DNA from: Forficula auricularia
Taxonomy: Eukaryota; Arthropoda; Insecta; Dermaptera; Forficulidae
Direction: 5' to 3'
DNA: 64,000 bases
Assembly (NCBI GenBank): GCA_024734495.1
Contig: JALMQS010000828.1
Span: 1,909,101-1,973,100, forward strand
Each line of letters begins with the position of its first letter. Position 1 is the first letter of the stretch. Made by a program: the position numbers and the translations under genes. The notes below the pieces were generated by a model. The model was not told the DNA's origin. It searched no databases and was given only the letters and a program-made list of their open reading frames with translations. Shown here in pieces: positions 43,626 through 54,768 of the stretch.

Positions 43626-43990
43626 CTGTAATGGATTCAACAAGTCCATTCAGTGCACAGTATTGTAAATATTTTAACATTATAAATTAATAAATTTAAA
43701 TTAACGATTATATATTATAATAAATAAATAAATAGATAAATTTAAGAATTTTTTTTTTGGCTTTAGAGAACTATGCCCATACAGCCACGAAAAAAAAATT
43801 ATATACTAAACGCCTTGTGCTGGCAACAAGGACCCAAGACTCAGAGCGCACTGCAAAGCTACTATATATTATGGTATTATTAGTTTTAAATAAATAAGTT
43901 TAGTATTAAATAATTAAAAGTGTTAATAGAAATTATTTATTATTTTATTTTATAAGCAAAGTATAGTGAACATGACATAAATAAAATTGA

Positions 43991-44279
43991 TATGCCGCTC
44001 CTCTAATTTTCTATCTTATTTATGGTAAAATTCTAATAGAGAGAAGCTTTTCGTGACGATAGAAGATATCATACATTATTTGTTATGGATTTTTTTTCTG
44101 ATTATCATTATGAATTTATCAAATTGCTAGTATGTACCCCGTCTTCAGTTTTAAAATTAATTAATATTTTTAAATATTCTCAAATTCAATATTTATAAAT
44201 TAGACGACTACAGCACTCGAGGCGCGGCGTGATGATAAATTCTTCTTCGATGCCGCTCCTCTGAAAAGAGACACTGAAG
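43991..44279. other. Unassigned gap
   Basis: No feature; the phrase GATGCCGCTCCTCTGAAAAG (44249) resembles TATGCCGCTCCTCTAATTTT (43990), a short local repeat. Confidence 0.35.
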
Positions 44280-45111
44280 CCGCATTAGCACTACGCTGAC
44301 GACACGTGTTAACACGTCAGCTGACGAGTGCAAAAAATTGATCAATTATTTTAATTAGGAGTGTGCACATTAGGCTGACGTGTCGTGTCATGTTGGGTCG
44401 TGCCAGAACTCGCTCGCTGACGCGTCAGCTCTAAATATAAATAATTCTCAGAACTCGTCAGGTCGTCAGCCATGATGAACATCGAAGTAAATCTCATCGA
44501 GCATGTCGAAAAATTCCCAATTTTATATGATCAATACGAAAAGGATTATAGAAATAAAAATGTAGTGTATTTCATTTTTATAATAATATTCATATTAAAA
44601 GATATTAATAATCTATGAATTTTAATTTTCATAATTAATAATATGAGGTATCAAATTTAAGAATTCAAATATATATTTAAGTAAATGAATTTTATATTCT
44701 GTCATATGATCATTGTTAGTTAGATTTCCTTTTTATTATTTGTTTAGGAGAGCAAATTTAATAAATCAGTCAATTATCATTTAAATTCCATATTCAATTT
44801 TTTATTCATTTGGATTAGACATCCACAACGATTCTGCATCGATATATTCCTGTCTGTATAAGCAACCAAAGAACATCTGACGAGTTAACATGTCATCGTA
44901 GTGTGCACTACTAGACCGAAATGCAATGGTTGGGCCCAATTTTTTTAATCAAAATAGTTTGAGCCGTTTTTGAGATATTTCGAAAAAAGAAGCAAAAAAA
45001 AACCACTTTTTTCATGCACGATTACAATACTTGACCATACCCTGTATGATAAAGTAAAAATACATAACTTTTATCCTGATTTCACGTGTTGTCAGCGTAG
45101 TGTGAATGCGG
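44280..45111. mobile_element. GCTGACG-rich DNA element, 832 bp
   Basis: About 29-bp terminal inverted repeats: CCGCATTAGCACTACGCTGA at the left and, complemented, CCGCATTCACACTACGCTGA at the right, both going on to CACGTG. Inside are many TGACG/CGTCA sites and a palindrome, CACGTGTTAACACGT (44302-44316). The right half was hit by a GTATGG-hairpin repeat fragment (44925-45062). No transposase and no clear target duplication. Confidence 0.6.
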
Positions 45112-45159
45112 ATTGAGACCAAACACCCATATGCTTTTTTTTTAAGCGAAGAATGGTCA

Positions 45160-45720
45160 TGTATTGTATTCGTGAATGAAAAAAGTGTTTTTTTTGCTTC
45201 TTTTTTTTCGAAATATCTCAAAAACGACTGAAACTATTTTGATTAAAAAAATTGAGACCAACCATAGCATATCGATCTACAAAAAAGACCAAATAAGTGA
45301 ACATTGAAAAAATTATATTTTTCGAGATAATAAACGTTTTGTCAAAATGTCTGTTAGTTTGTTAGTCTGTTAGTTCGCGCGTTACCAAATTTGTGTGGAA
45401 GAGCTAGCTCAAAAACTAGTGTAAATATCAAAACCCAATTTCACACGTAGCTTTTGTGAATTTATATTAAGAGCTGAGATTTTGGTGCATATCGACCGAA
45501 AATTAAGGAGGGTGGAAGGGAGGGGGGGGTCAATAAATGAAAATATAGGCGCTTGTACCAAACTTAACCAAATTTTGTATACATAATCAGTGGCGCCCCC
45601 AGTAATCTAAAAATGCAAAAACTAACCCCCCTCCTACAGGATTATAAATAAGTTTATTAAATATAAGTGAGGGGCCAGGTTGTCAAGTGGATGGCCAAAT
45701 CAGAACGTGCCAATTTATTT
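45160..45720 (+). mobile_element. Short copy of the GTATGG-hairpin repeat
   Basis: Reverse-orientation counterpart of 34670-35610: GTATTGTATTCGTGAATGAA, CTCAAAAACGACTGAAACTA, CCAAATTTTGTATACATAAT, one tandem unit, then GGCCAGGTTGTCAAGTGGAT and CAGAACGTGCCAATTTATT. An AGGGGGGG run marks the same place as the C-rich part of the longer copy. Confidence 0.55.
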
Positions 45721-46194
45721 TATTTTTAAAAATTTAATGGGAATCAGTTTTTAATATTTATGTCCCTATTTTCGACTAGCTCTAATCTCTGGTTAATTAC
45801 TAATTATTTTCAATAATACTTTTGTAATTACAATATTTTATTTAACTTGCAAACTTAGTATGATTTTTTTTCTGATACCAAATTTGTTTCCGAATTTTAA
45901 CTCAACTTTGTATTATTCGATCGAACTGAAATTTTGCACACATATTTAGTTCCCAACAGAATATAAAAACTCATATATTATAACATATTTACATATTATA
46001 GATATTCAACTAAATCAAAATCACCTTTCCTTTAGCTCGCATTACACTTTTCGTCTAAATTTATTCTCAACGAAAATTTTAATAACATCGTCAAATGACA
46101 TCGAATTCGCAGTGTCAGATAGAATCGCTAAAACAGCTAAAACGTTCAATCTGCTTTTGGACATACTTGAGCGTAAGTATATAGGTTTTTAACT
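45721..46194. other. AT-rich, nothing recognised
   Basis: No feature is supported. Confidence 0.4.
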
Positions 46195-46575
46195 TCAAAT
46201 TCGGACTTTTCCATATCAAATTCAGGATTTTAAAATCAAATGCTGACTTTTCCATATCAAATTCAGGATTTTAAAAATCAAAATCAGACTTTTTCAAATC
46301 AAATTCAGAATTTCTATAAAACTATGCATATTGTACATATTAAATTATAACTTTTTACCTGAAAAAGTTTCCTGAGAGTACAAAATGCTAATCGTAAATG
46401 GTTTTAGTTGATGAGCTGAAAATTGCTACTCAAATATATTAGAATGCACCAAATTTTAGCTTTTTACCTGAAATCGTTTTCAGGAAATACAAAATGCCAA
46501 TCTTGAAAGGTTTTAGTTAATGAGCTGAAAATTGGTTCGAAAATATCTTACAATGCCCCAAATTTTAGCTTTTTA
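46195..46575. repeat. Two small tandem arrays
   Basis: 46195-46310: about three units of roughly 45-50 bp with GACTTTTCCATATCAAATTC and AGGATTTTAAAA. 46340-46575: two units of about 116 bp with CTTTTTACCTGAAA, CAAAATGC.AATC, GGTTTTAGTT.ATGAGCTG and CCAAATTTTAGC. No coding signal. Confidence 0.7.
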
Positions 46576-46795
46576 ATTATAAATTAGGTTTAAATAAGAA
46601 TATGTTAATTCTCATTTATATGTGTATTTTGTATTAGGCATGAGAGTCTGATTCAACTTTAGCGCTTTAGTGAGATAGTGTTTAAACTTTATTCCCATAG
46701 ACCAGGGTCTGCAACTCAGTAGCTCGCGAGCCGCATCCGGCTCTTTGATGTCAAGATGCGGCTCTCCAGTTCCATGCGCAAATATTAATAATCAT

Positions 46796-46976
46796 TGAGT
46801 AGATATTGATGAGGCAGTCCAAAAAAAAAAGATAATTTATACTAACTTTTTATTTTTATTCATAAACAGACGTTTCGGAGGCTATTCCCTCCTTCTTCAG
46901 GGGTTTGAAAGTGAATAGCCTCATCAATATCCACTCAACATCACTTATCAGTCCGTCTCCAAAAATTACTCCAATC
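46796..46976. mobile_element. Penelope-derived insertion E, 181 bp
   Basis: Perfect 14-bp target duplication ATATTAATAATCAT (46782-46795 and 46977-46990). Contains a short inverted pair, GATATTGATGAGGC / GCCTCATCAATATC, and a complete hammerhead on the minus strand. The right end has CAGTCCGTCTCC, as in insertions C and D (GTCCGTCTCTCTCC in complement). Confidence 0.8.
46869..46900 (-). ncRNA. Hammerhead ribozyme motif, complete core
   Basis: Minus strand: CTGAAGA (46900-46894), stem II GGAGG/CCTCC, GAAA (46876-46873), CG, UC with the predicted cut after 46869. Stem I is weaker than at 24866 (mismatches next to the core, then AAA/TTT). Near-zero stem III type. Confidence 0.75.
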
Positions 46977-47211
46977 ATATTAATAATCATATTAATTTAA
47001 TTTCAAAACTCATAAAAAAATATTATAATGCAAAAAATTCATATTTAAAGCTATTTATTTTAAATCAAAAATCAAATTTATATATCGAATCCTAATCAAA
47101 TACCATAATATTGAAACAAAAATATTAGTGGCTCTTTGAAAACTGGGAAATTTTGTAAATTGTAACTTTTGGCTCTTTCGTCTCAAAAGATTGCCGACCC
47201 CTGCCATAGCC

Positions 47212-48120
47212 TAACATCCGAAAATAGTTTTATTGAGGTATAGAAGCTTCATAATCCATATTTCCTGTGAAAACTAGAATCTGTATTTTTGGAGCTAACG
47301 TATACCAACCCACATACGCGATTTTTATTGAATAAATGAATGAAAAAAATGGTCTTATTACATTTATATTTCCCAAAAAGGGATTTAGCTAGGAATCCAT
47401 AATTCACTTACTATAATGTGAAGATAAAAATGAAAATGTGTGCCTCCATTTCTTTTGTTACTTATGATTGAATAAATACAAAGGTTGAATCTAATTGAAA
47501 AATTCACTGAAACAAACCTGCGTAGTCACGAAGGGTTCCCGAGAGTCCAGGGTGTTAATAAGTTAATCCTCACCCTCCCACCCTGAACAAATTTCCTGGC
47601 AACGTGCCTGTATTCAAGAATTCTACATAATTTACATTAGAATAATTTTCAATTCGTTTATTCTTGCTGGACCCATAAATTTATACTATTTCAAATGCAA
47701 TTGTCTTAAGTTGGCTAAAGCATTCTGGAAGGCTACTTCATGTTTTAAAAATTGCTTGGTAGAATTTTCGAAAGTTCTGTACATTTACATTTATGCTTCA
47801 TGACTAGACTCTCTTTGACTCTTTTTATGTTTTCTAGTGTGACTTGAAAAGACGTGATTGTGAAAATCAAACATATTTAATTTATTATATAATTCACAAT
47901 ACAGTTGCTGGATATTGTTCCCTTAATTTATTATTCAATTTATATCCTTCATATATGATATTCTTGTTTTCATTAATTGTTGTGGCAAAAATAGTAGTCT
48001 CCTAGAGGACCAATTTCTTAAGAAAAGTAGAAAAAATTATTTTTTACTTCAGATGTCTTTAAAAGCTTGTTTTTTAATTATTGAATTTTTTAATTTTTTT
48101 TTTATGTAATCAATAGATTA
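47212..48120. other. AT-rich, nothing recognised
   Basis: No gene or repeat is supported. Confidence 0.45.
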
Positions 48121-48773
48121 CACTGTTAAAACAAAAAATTTTCCTCTCAAACTTAACAATGGATTTCAGTAGTATTTTATATGCTGATTATCATGCAATT
48201 TCCCGATTTTTTACAACAGTTCAGAGTTTTGAGATATTATCGGTCAAAATGACGAAAAAGGGCATTTTGACCAATTTTCGAGTCCCATTAGATATTAAAC
48301 AGTAATATTTGAAATCAAAATATTTTGTTGACGTAATAGAAAACAACTTCTTCTTTGATTTTCAACATAGCACTTGTTTGTAGCTCAATTAGAACGCGAG
48401 TTATAACTAAAAAACTAAGACCTTATGTTATTATCTATGTTTTTATCCCTTATAATCACGTTGTTTTAGTTTTTTAATTATAACCCGAGTTCTAATTGAG
48501 CTACAAACAAGTAGTAAGTTGAAAATCAAAGAAGAAGCTGTTTTCTATTACGTTAACAAAATATTTTGATTGCAAATATTGCTGTTTAATATTTAATGGG
48601 ACTTGAAAATAGGTCGAAATGGTTTTTTTCGTCATTTTGATATATATATCTCAAAACTCTCACGTGTTGTAAAAAAACGGAAAATTGCATGATAATCAAC
48701 GTATATAACTCTACTGAAATCCATTGTTAGGTTTACAGGGAGAAATTTTTGTTTAATTTTTGTCGAGTAGTGT
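48121..48773. mobile_element. Tc1-like foldback element, copy 2, uninterrupted
   Basis: Palindrome of two arms of about 310 bp, loop near 48440. Pairs include AACAATGGATTTCAGTAG/TACTGAAATCCATTGTT, GATATTATCGGTCAAAAT and CTCAATTAGAACGCGAGTTA. Starts CACTGTTAAAACAAAA after TA and ends near GAGTAGTG before TTA. Same family as 25328-26468. Confidence 0.8.
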
Positions 48774-48977
48774 TATATGTATTCCATGTATTTTTCCATT
48801 TGGTTTGCAAATCCTATTGGGCTTTATAATATAATTGTGTATTTCAACGTTTCATTTCGAAGTGAATTTCATTTTTAATAACTCACCTTAATTTTACTTA
48901 ATGATATCTTTACACGGATACCTCATACCCCGGGATAAAAAAATATAAAGGTAGCTATAAATATACTTATCTATAAC

Positions 48978-50248
48978 AGGTCATTCAATAAGTCCGTAGG
49001 ATAAGTAAGAAAAAAACAAAATTTTGACAAAACTCGATTTTATTATTCAACATAGCTGCCTTCGAGGGCGATACAACGAGTATAGCGATTTTCCAACTTT
49101 TCGATACCACTTTTATAGTACGATTTCTCCTTCTCGTCAAAATAGACCACAGTTTCAGCGATTACTTCATCTTTGGACTTAAATTTCTTTCCAGCAAGCA
49201 TTCTCTTGAGATTGAAAACAGAAAAAAGTCGCGGGGGCTAAATCTGGAGAATCTGGTGGGTGGGTAAGCAATTTGAAGCCCAATTCATTCAATTTTGCCA
49301 TCGTTTTCATCGATCTGTGACACGGTGCATTGTCTTGATGAAACAACAATTTTTTCTTTTTCTAATGTGGCCGTTTCTTTGCGATTTCAGCCTTCAATCG
49401 ATCCAAAAGTGCACAGTAATAGTCGCTGTTGATGCTGGTTCTTTTTTGGAGATAGTTAATGAATATTATTCCGTTCGCATTCCAAAATACAGACGCCATC
49501 ACCTTACCGGGCGACTGTTGCGTCTTTGCTCGCTTTAGATTCGGTTCGTCGACTGCTGTCCACTCAGCTGACTGTCTTTTGGATTCTGGTGTGTAATACT
49601 GAAGCCATGTCTCATCCATTGTCACATATCGACGATAGAATTCCATTTTATTGCGGTTTAACAGCGCCAAACACTCCTCTGAACCATCGATTCGTTGTTG
49701 TTTTTAGTCGACTGTGAGCTCACGCGGCACTCACTTTGCACAGAGCTTTCGCATACCCAAATGTTTGTGTAAAATGGTAAAAACACTACCATCTGATATC
49801 TTTACAATGTCAGCTAGCTCGTGCACCTTCAGATTGCGATCGTTCGTAACCAATTTTTGGATTTTTTTATGTTTTCTAGAATAACAGCCCCTTTTTGGCG
49901 TCCACTGCGCTCTGCATCATTTGTGCTGGTACGACCACGTTTGAATTTAGCAATCCACTACTCTACCATTTGTCTCGATGGAGCAGAGTTCGGATAATGT
50001 TTATCAAGCCATTGTTTGGTTTCCACTGTATTTTTTTTCATCAAAAAACAATGCTTTATTAAAACTCCCATTTTTTTCTTTCAATAACAAAAGTTGCTTC
50101 ACACAAAATGCTATAACTCACGAATCAATGGTCAGATTGCTGTCAAATTTATACACGTATCGTTTGAAGGTTAGTACTAAATAAAAATCATATGGAAAAT
50201 TCTAGTAACGCCATCTATGTGTCATCCTACGGACTTATTGAATGACCT
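48978..50248. mobile_element. Full-length mariner element, inactive
   Basis: Perfect 25-bp terminal inverted repeats starting AGGTCATTCAATAAGTCCGT and ending TCCTACGGACTTATTG..., 1271 bp overall, the usual mariner size. The flanking TA is kept on the right at the end of GACC|TA; on the left it appears as CA. The transposase is on the minus strand and broken. The perfect TIRs against a damaged gene suggest that it could once have been moved by a transposase from elsewhere, or is of moderate age. Confidence 0.9.
49043..50041 (-). pseudogene. mariner transposase, broken
   Basis: Starts MKKNTVETKQWLDKHYPNS at 50041; a TAG follows after RQMVE (about 49959). The N-terminal DNA-binding part goes on in the same frame (WIAKFKRGRTSTNDAERSG), then a shift leads to KLVTNDRNLKVHELADIVK. 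Catalytic pieces: VTMDETWLQYY (first Asp, near 49630), HQDNAPCH (second, near 49330), and PPDSPDLAP followed by RDFFLF in a shifted frame (third Asp, DD34D spacing in the family). Another TAG sits at 49362 just before the HQDNAPCH part. The end is YTRCIALEGSYVE and TAA at 49043-49045. Not functional as it stands. Confidence 0.9.
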
Positions 50249-50281
50249 AAAATAGCGTTGAAGTACACAATTATAATACCC

Positions 50282-51160
50282 ATCAATGGGATTTCCATAT
50301 AAAAATTCCTTTTCAAAATGGTAACAAATTTTTGATTTCGAATAAAATAAATGCATCTAGCTGGTAAATTTCAAGGTTGTATCTTATTTAGTTTACGAAC
50401 TACAGCTACAGATTCTTTACCGACACTAAATAGAGACCGGTTCTGCGTTTTAACGGAAACATAAAAATAATTTGAAGCTAAAAATTCATTAATTTTTAAT
50501 TTCAACATTTTTAGGGTTCCGTTTAAAAAGAAAAACCTGTCTCAGTAGTCTCTCTCCAATGTTTGTCTGTCAGGATATATACTAAAGAAGATACAAACTT
50601 AAAATTTACAGTCTCCCTGTCTGTTTGTTTTTCGGCGTGCCTGCCAGAAGATTTTGTATCTCGTAAACTAAATAAGATAAAAAGGTGAAATTTATTCATG
50701 TATTTATTTTCCTCGAAATCAAAAATCATATTAAAATTTTAATGGAATGATTATTTTGGGAAGTGTCAATTATTTGAGGGACCCAAAGTAAAAAAAAAAT
50801 TACATTAGCTTTAAAACGTATTTCTGCAAAGATTTCTATATGTTGAATAGGCTTAATTTTTAAAAATTTCTTTCACTTTCAAGATGCGAAAGAGCAAAGT
50901 TGTCATTTTTTGATAATTTTTATACCCATCAGACTTAAAATTATGAAAAATTCCACCAATTTCCTCATTCTCTTCTTATCAACAAAAAAAGAATTTGATA
51001 TCTCAAGTATTTTGGAAGATATAGTCATTTTATCTACCGACTTCTGGTCGGGCCAATGTATTGAATTCACTGAGTGAATGAACATTCAGCTTACAATATA
51101 AATATAATATTAGGTAGGATTCCGCGAAATGCGAGTCCGGCTCGCACTTGTCCAGCTTAT
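50282..51160. repeat. Dispersed repeat with inverted ends
   Basis: TTTTTGATTTCGA..AAAATAAAT and TATCTTATTTAGTTTACGAA at 50330-50402 are mirrored at 50657-50735 (TCGTAAACTAAATAAGATA, ATTTATTTTCCTCGAAATCA). Between are AGGGTTCCGTTTAAAAAG and a GTCTGTCAGGATATATAC phrase. At 51130 AATGCGAGTCCGGCTCGCAC forms a short hairpin. A diverged partial copy is at 5790-5960. No coding. Confidence 0.6.
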
Positions 51161-52350
51161 TATGTTTATATTTAGCTTTTTGCACAAACAGACTAATTGA
51201 TCTGAAAAACATGTTTTTATATTACTATAATTATGATAATAATATCTTTCCATATATTAATGGGTCTTGTAATATCAATGGAAAAGCAAAAAACATTCAA
51301 TAACAACAGGAAATTAACTGATAAAAAATTTAAAAACTTAATAGTAAATAAGATAATTTTTATTCAAATATTTTTCATTCTTATCTTTTTGTTAAGGAAG
51401 ATTAAACTCATTCAATCCAGTACAATCATTAATTTACTTGTAATAATCCACTTTTCCATTCTTAAAAGAAAAAACTATTTGTTTTTATACTTTTTCTGTC
51501 TCTGCGATATCATAATAAAAATTCTTTATTTATTAAATATCTCATTACACACATTTGTTAAACTATAAGAAATCATATATACCTATACATTTCTAATGAC
51601 GTTTCATTTATGAGTGGGCAGTATTTTTTTCTCTTTAAATCTAACAGTATACTCGTATATAGGAACATTTTCTTATTAGCTTAAGCAAAATATTTTAATA
51701 TAGTATATTCGATTATATAAATTGTCTTAAAATAATTAGATCTCTAGTTCCAAATTAAAACAATGTGTAATTATAAATACAAATTAGTAGAAAAAGTGAA
51801 AAAAATTTCAAGTCTCGATAAATACTACGCTTTGGGAATTTTTTTGTAATGAACATTTTGAGCTAGAAAAAAAACTTAGCATGGAAGGGTAGTTTATTAA
51901 TACACATTTTCTGCCGAATTTGATTAATTTGAATTCACATTAGCTTTATCTATTTGATAGTTTTTCTCAGGGACGTACCTAGGGGTATTTTTTTAAAGAA
52001 ATTAGTATGAACATTTTATCAAGTGTTAGTAATGTTATTGCAGGAGGAAGGTTATATAAGTTGTCAAATTCAATTCTGCCCCGTGAGGCTTGAGCTTAAG
52101 TCCTCCCGTTTAAACATTTTCATCAAAGTACGATAATGAAGCTTAGTAACGCTACGCTTGCAACCAATCCGACTCCCCTGAAGGGTGTTTATTTGGGAAA
52201 TTTTTTTAAACAAAAGTTGTCAGAAATCATATCCCTACAACTTTTCTCATTTTAAAATTTGACGTAGGGATAATAGTTTAGGAGCTATTTGATCATTTCC
52301 ATTAGTACGACCCCCACCCCGGGGTCAAATATCAAAACGTTATATAACAA
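51161..52350. other. AT-rich, nothing recognised
   Basis: The 111-codon plus frame at 51233-51568 is Ile/Leu/Lys/Phe/Asn-rich, as expected from AT-rich DNA, and has no family signal. Not supported as a gene. Confidence 0.45.
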
Positions 52351-52354
52351 TGAT

Positions 52355-52573
52355 TTTAAGTTAGAAGACATCTGATCCAAATATGAAATTTCATAATAAT
52401 CACTTCCGGCGTTTTTAAGTGAACCGTGAGCAGTATTTGCTCGGATCCCTCGGAACACATACATACATACATAATATAGACATGAATTTTGTTGAGGGTG
52501 CTTTCGTTCATAACTTTGCTTGAAATGTATGTAACCAAAATTTGGCGTGATTTGGAACAATGTACAGACAAAA
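52355..52573. repeat. Dispersed repeat, partner of 10065-10270
   Basis: See 10065-10270. It ends at GTACAGACAAAACCT, directly joined to the element at 52574. Confidence 0.75.
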
Positions 52574-53760
52574 CCTCAAGCTTGAGTTGTTTACCAAAAA
52601 AGAATTTAGTCTTTTTGATTTTAAGTCGATTCTACTACGTTTTCGTTTTCAGTAGAGGTTGCCATTAATAGTCAAAACATCAAAAATGAAATGCAATGAG
52701 GTTATTCCTCTAGTATTAGAGAAGAATCGATGGTTATTTTTGATTTTAAACCGATTCGTCCATGTCTTCAGAAATTGTTACCAATAAAAACCGAAACGTC
52801 AAAAATCCAACATAGAATGGTTATTCCTCAAGTACTAGATGAGAATCAATCACAATTTTTGATTTTAAGTCGATTCCTCTGTGTCTTCAGCAATGGCTAA
52901 CAATAAAAACCGAAACGTCGAAAATTCATTATAGAATGGTTATTCCTCAAGTATTAGATGAGAATCAATCGCTATTTTTGATTTTAATTCGATTCCTCTA
53001 TGTCTTCAGCAAAGGTAACGGATAAGAAAACAACGCAGTTGCTATGGTTACTTATAAAATGTCCTCCCAAATTTTTAGCATTTCACGGAGAGAAGCCTAT
53101 CTATTCTTACTTAAGGAAGTTTAAATGAGCTATATTAAAAAGATCAAATGAATAAATTTTAAAGAATTTAAAAAAGTACTACCCATCTTACTCTAGAGTA
53201 AAGTACTTTAAAATATAATTTTACTAAAAACTTGATTTAACATTTTTTGTGGTCCCCAAGGTACTTAATTAGGATATTAAATTTAATCAAACTTGGTTAA
53301 ATCATTTTAAGATATTTAGAAAAAACTAAAAAAGTACTGAAATAAAGTACTAATGTTTGTGAGCCGATATGTACCAAAAACTAATCAGCGGTTCATTTTA
53401 TTAAATTAATGGTAGGTTTTCAATTTCATTTCAATCGGTGCAACAGTGTGGTAAAAATCGTGGGCCAAAAAACGATAACATCCATCCATACATACATACA
53501 TCGATACATCCGCACGCACTAAATGAAAAAATGGCACTTTTTGGCCTCTCGACGAGACCCCATGTAATTTTTGGCAAAACCGTCACGTGCTAAAATTCAA
53601 CCTAATTGAATACTGAAAAGTTTTTGTTTTGCCGAGAGTAGCAGAGCTGTTGATTCACAAAAGAGAAACAAAGAGATTGTCTCTGCTTGATGCAAATAAA
53701 CATATACACATATATATCAAAAGATGATATATTCTGAATATATATTATTTATTTGTTTGA

Positions 53761-53795
53761 GACTATAGTTCGAAGACTTGGCTTCATCATCAAGT
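53761..53795 (-). pseudogene. Damaged hammerhead, left arm of F
   Basis: Minus strand: CTTGATGA (one base inserted in the core), stem II GAAG-type pairing, GAA in place of GAAA, CTATAGTC kept. Predicted inactive, in contrast with the right arm. Confidence 0.75.
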
Positions 53796-54259
53796 CTTTC
53801 TTCAATGTAAATGTTTTTCATGGAGTCAATATCATACGGATATTGTAAAATTTTTGCGTTCTTCTGTCACCGGTATGAGGCTAATAAAGACACTCTTTCG
53901 GGTTCACACTCAAATGTAACTCATTTTCCTTTCTCCTTAGAAAGGATGAACCTTTTTCCTCTTCTATCTTTTTTTAGCAAACATCTTAAGTAGATTACTA
54001 TTGGATAATTCAATTTGATTGTTTAAACAGAGATCTGAATTTCTATTGAATGACTTCAAAATTTCTAAAGATTCAATTGCAGCTAATCAATTTTGGGTCC
54101 CTTTCCCTTTATTAATCTAATACCTTCTGGGAAGGAGTGATTGTTTGAATTTAAATGTTCTGCAAAAGAATTTTCGTATTTTTATTTTTTAATCTTCTTA
54201 TGTGTTATTTAGTCGAATTTTCAGATTTCTCTCGGTTTTTCCCACATATATTGCTTTGC

Positions 54260-54582
54260 GAAGCAATATATGTGGAAAAACCGAGAGAAATCTGAAAATT
54301 CGACTAAATGAACACATAAGAGATTATAAAAATAAAAAGTACGAAAATTCTTTTGCAGAACATTTAAATTCAAACAATCACTCCTTCCCAGAAGGTATTA
54401 GATTAATAAAAGGAGAAAGGGACCCAAAATTGATTAGCGCAATTGAATCTTTAGAAATTTTGAAGTCATTCAATAGAAATTCAGATCTCTGTTTAAACAA
54501 TCAAATTGAATTATCCAATAGTAATCTACTTAAGATGTTTGCTAAAAAAGATAGAAGGGGGAAAAAGGTTCATCCTTTCTAA
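54260..54582 (+). pseudogene. Penelope C-terminus with GIY-YIG endonuclease part
   Basis: Right arm, open to TAA at 54580-54582. It reads CGKTERNLKIRLNEHIRDY, KYENSFAEHLNSNNHSF, ERDPKLISAIESLEILK and ends KKVHPF. The pattern G.T...L..R..EH is the second half of the GIY-YIG nuclease fold that ends Penelope proteins; the GIY half and the whole reverse transcriptase are missing, cut at the palindrome centre. The frame continues upstream to 54202 only because the mirrored arm happens to be open. The left arm has the same region on the minus strand with more damage. Confidence 0.85.
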
Positions 54583-54733
54583 GGAGAAAGGGAAACATAT
54601 GGTTACATTTGAGTGTGAACCCGGAAAGAGTGTCTTTATTGGTTCCTAGCCCTCCAGTGACGAAAGAACACCAAAATTTTTCAATATCCATATGATATTG
54701 ACTCCATGAAAAACATTTATAATTGAAGAAAGA

Positions 54734-54768
54734 CTGATGATGAAGACCAAGTCTTCGAAACTATAGTC
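54734..54768 (+). ncRNA. Hammerhead ribozyme motif, complete core
   Basis: CTGATGA (54734-54740), 6-bp stem II GAAGAC/GTCTTC with a CAA loop, GAAA (54757-54760), stem III CTATAG, UC with the predicted cut after 54768. The first two stem I pairs (AG/CT) form, then an internal loop. It lies about 150 bp downstream of the GIY-YIG stop. Confidence 0.85.

Larger units (their letters stand above)
46703..47203. mobile_element. hAT-like MITE, about 320 bp without insertion
   Basis: Ends CAGGGTCTGCAACTCAG and, complemented, CAGGGGTCGGCAATCTTTTG, a well-known hAT end type (CAGGGGTCGGCAA). Flanks CCATAGAC and CCATAGCC match at 7 of 8 positions, the hAT target size. GGCTCTTT occurs near both ends. Split by Penelope insertion E. 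No transposase. Confidence 0.75.

Noticed and set aside
46703..47203. Single hAT element containing a hammerhead as its own part
   Set aside because: The hammerhead lies within a separate insertion bounded by its own 14-bp duplication.
49260..49717. Plus-strand frames inside the mariner
   Set aside because: They are antisense to the transposase, which is clearly on the minus strand.
51233..51568. 111-codon open frame on the plus strand
   Set aside because: Composition is Ile/Leu/Lys/Phe/Asn-rich as expected from AT-rich DNA; no motif or splice context.
53811..53993. Plus-strand frame in the left arm of the Penelope palindrome
   Set aside because: It is the antisense of the GIY-YIG coding and 3' region present on the right arm.
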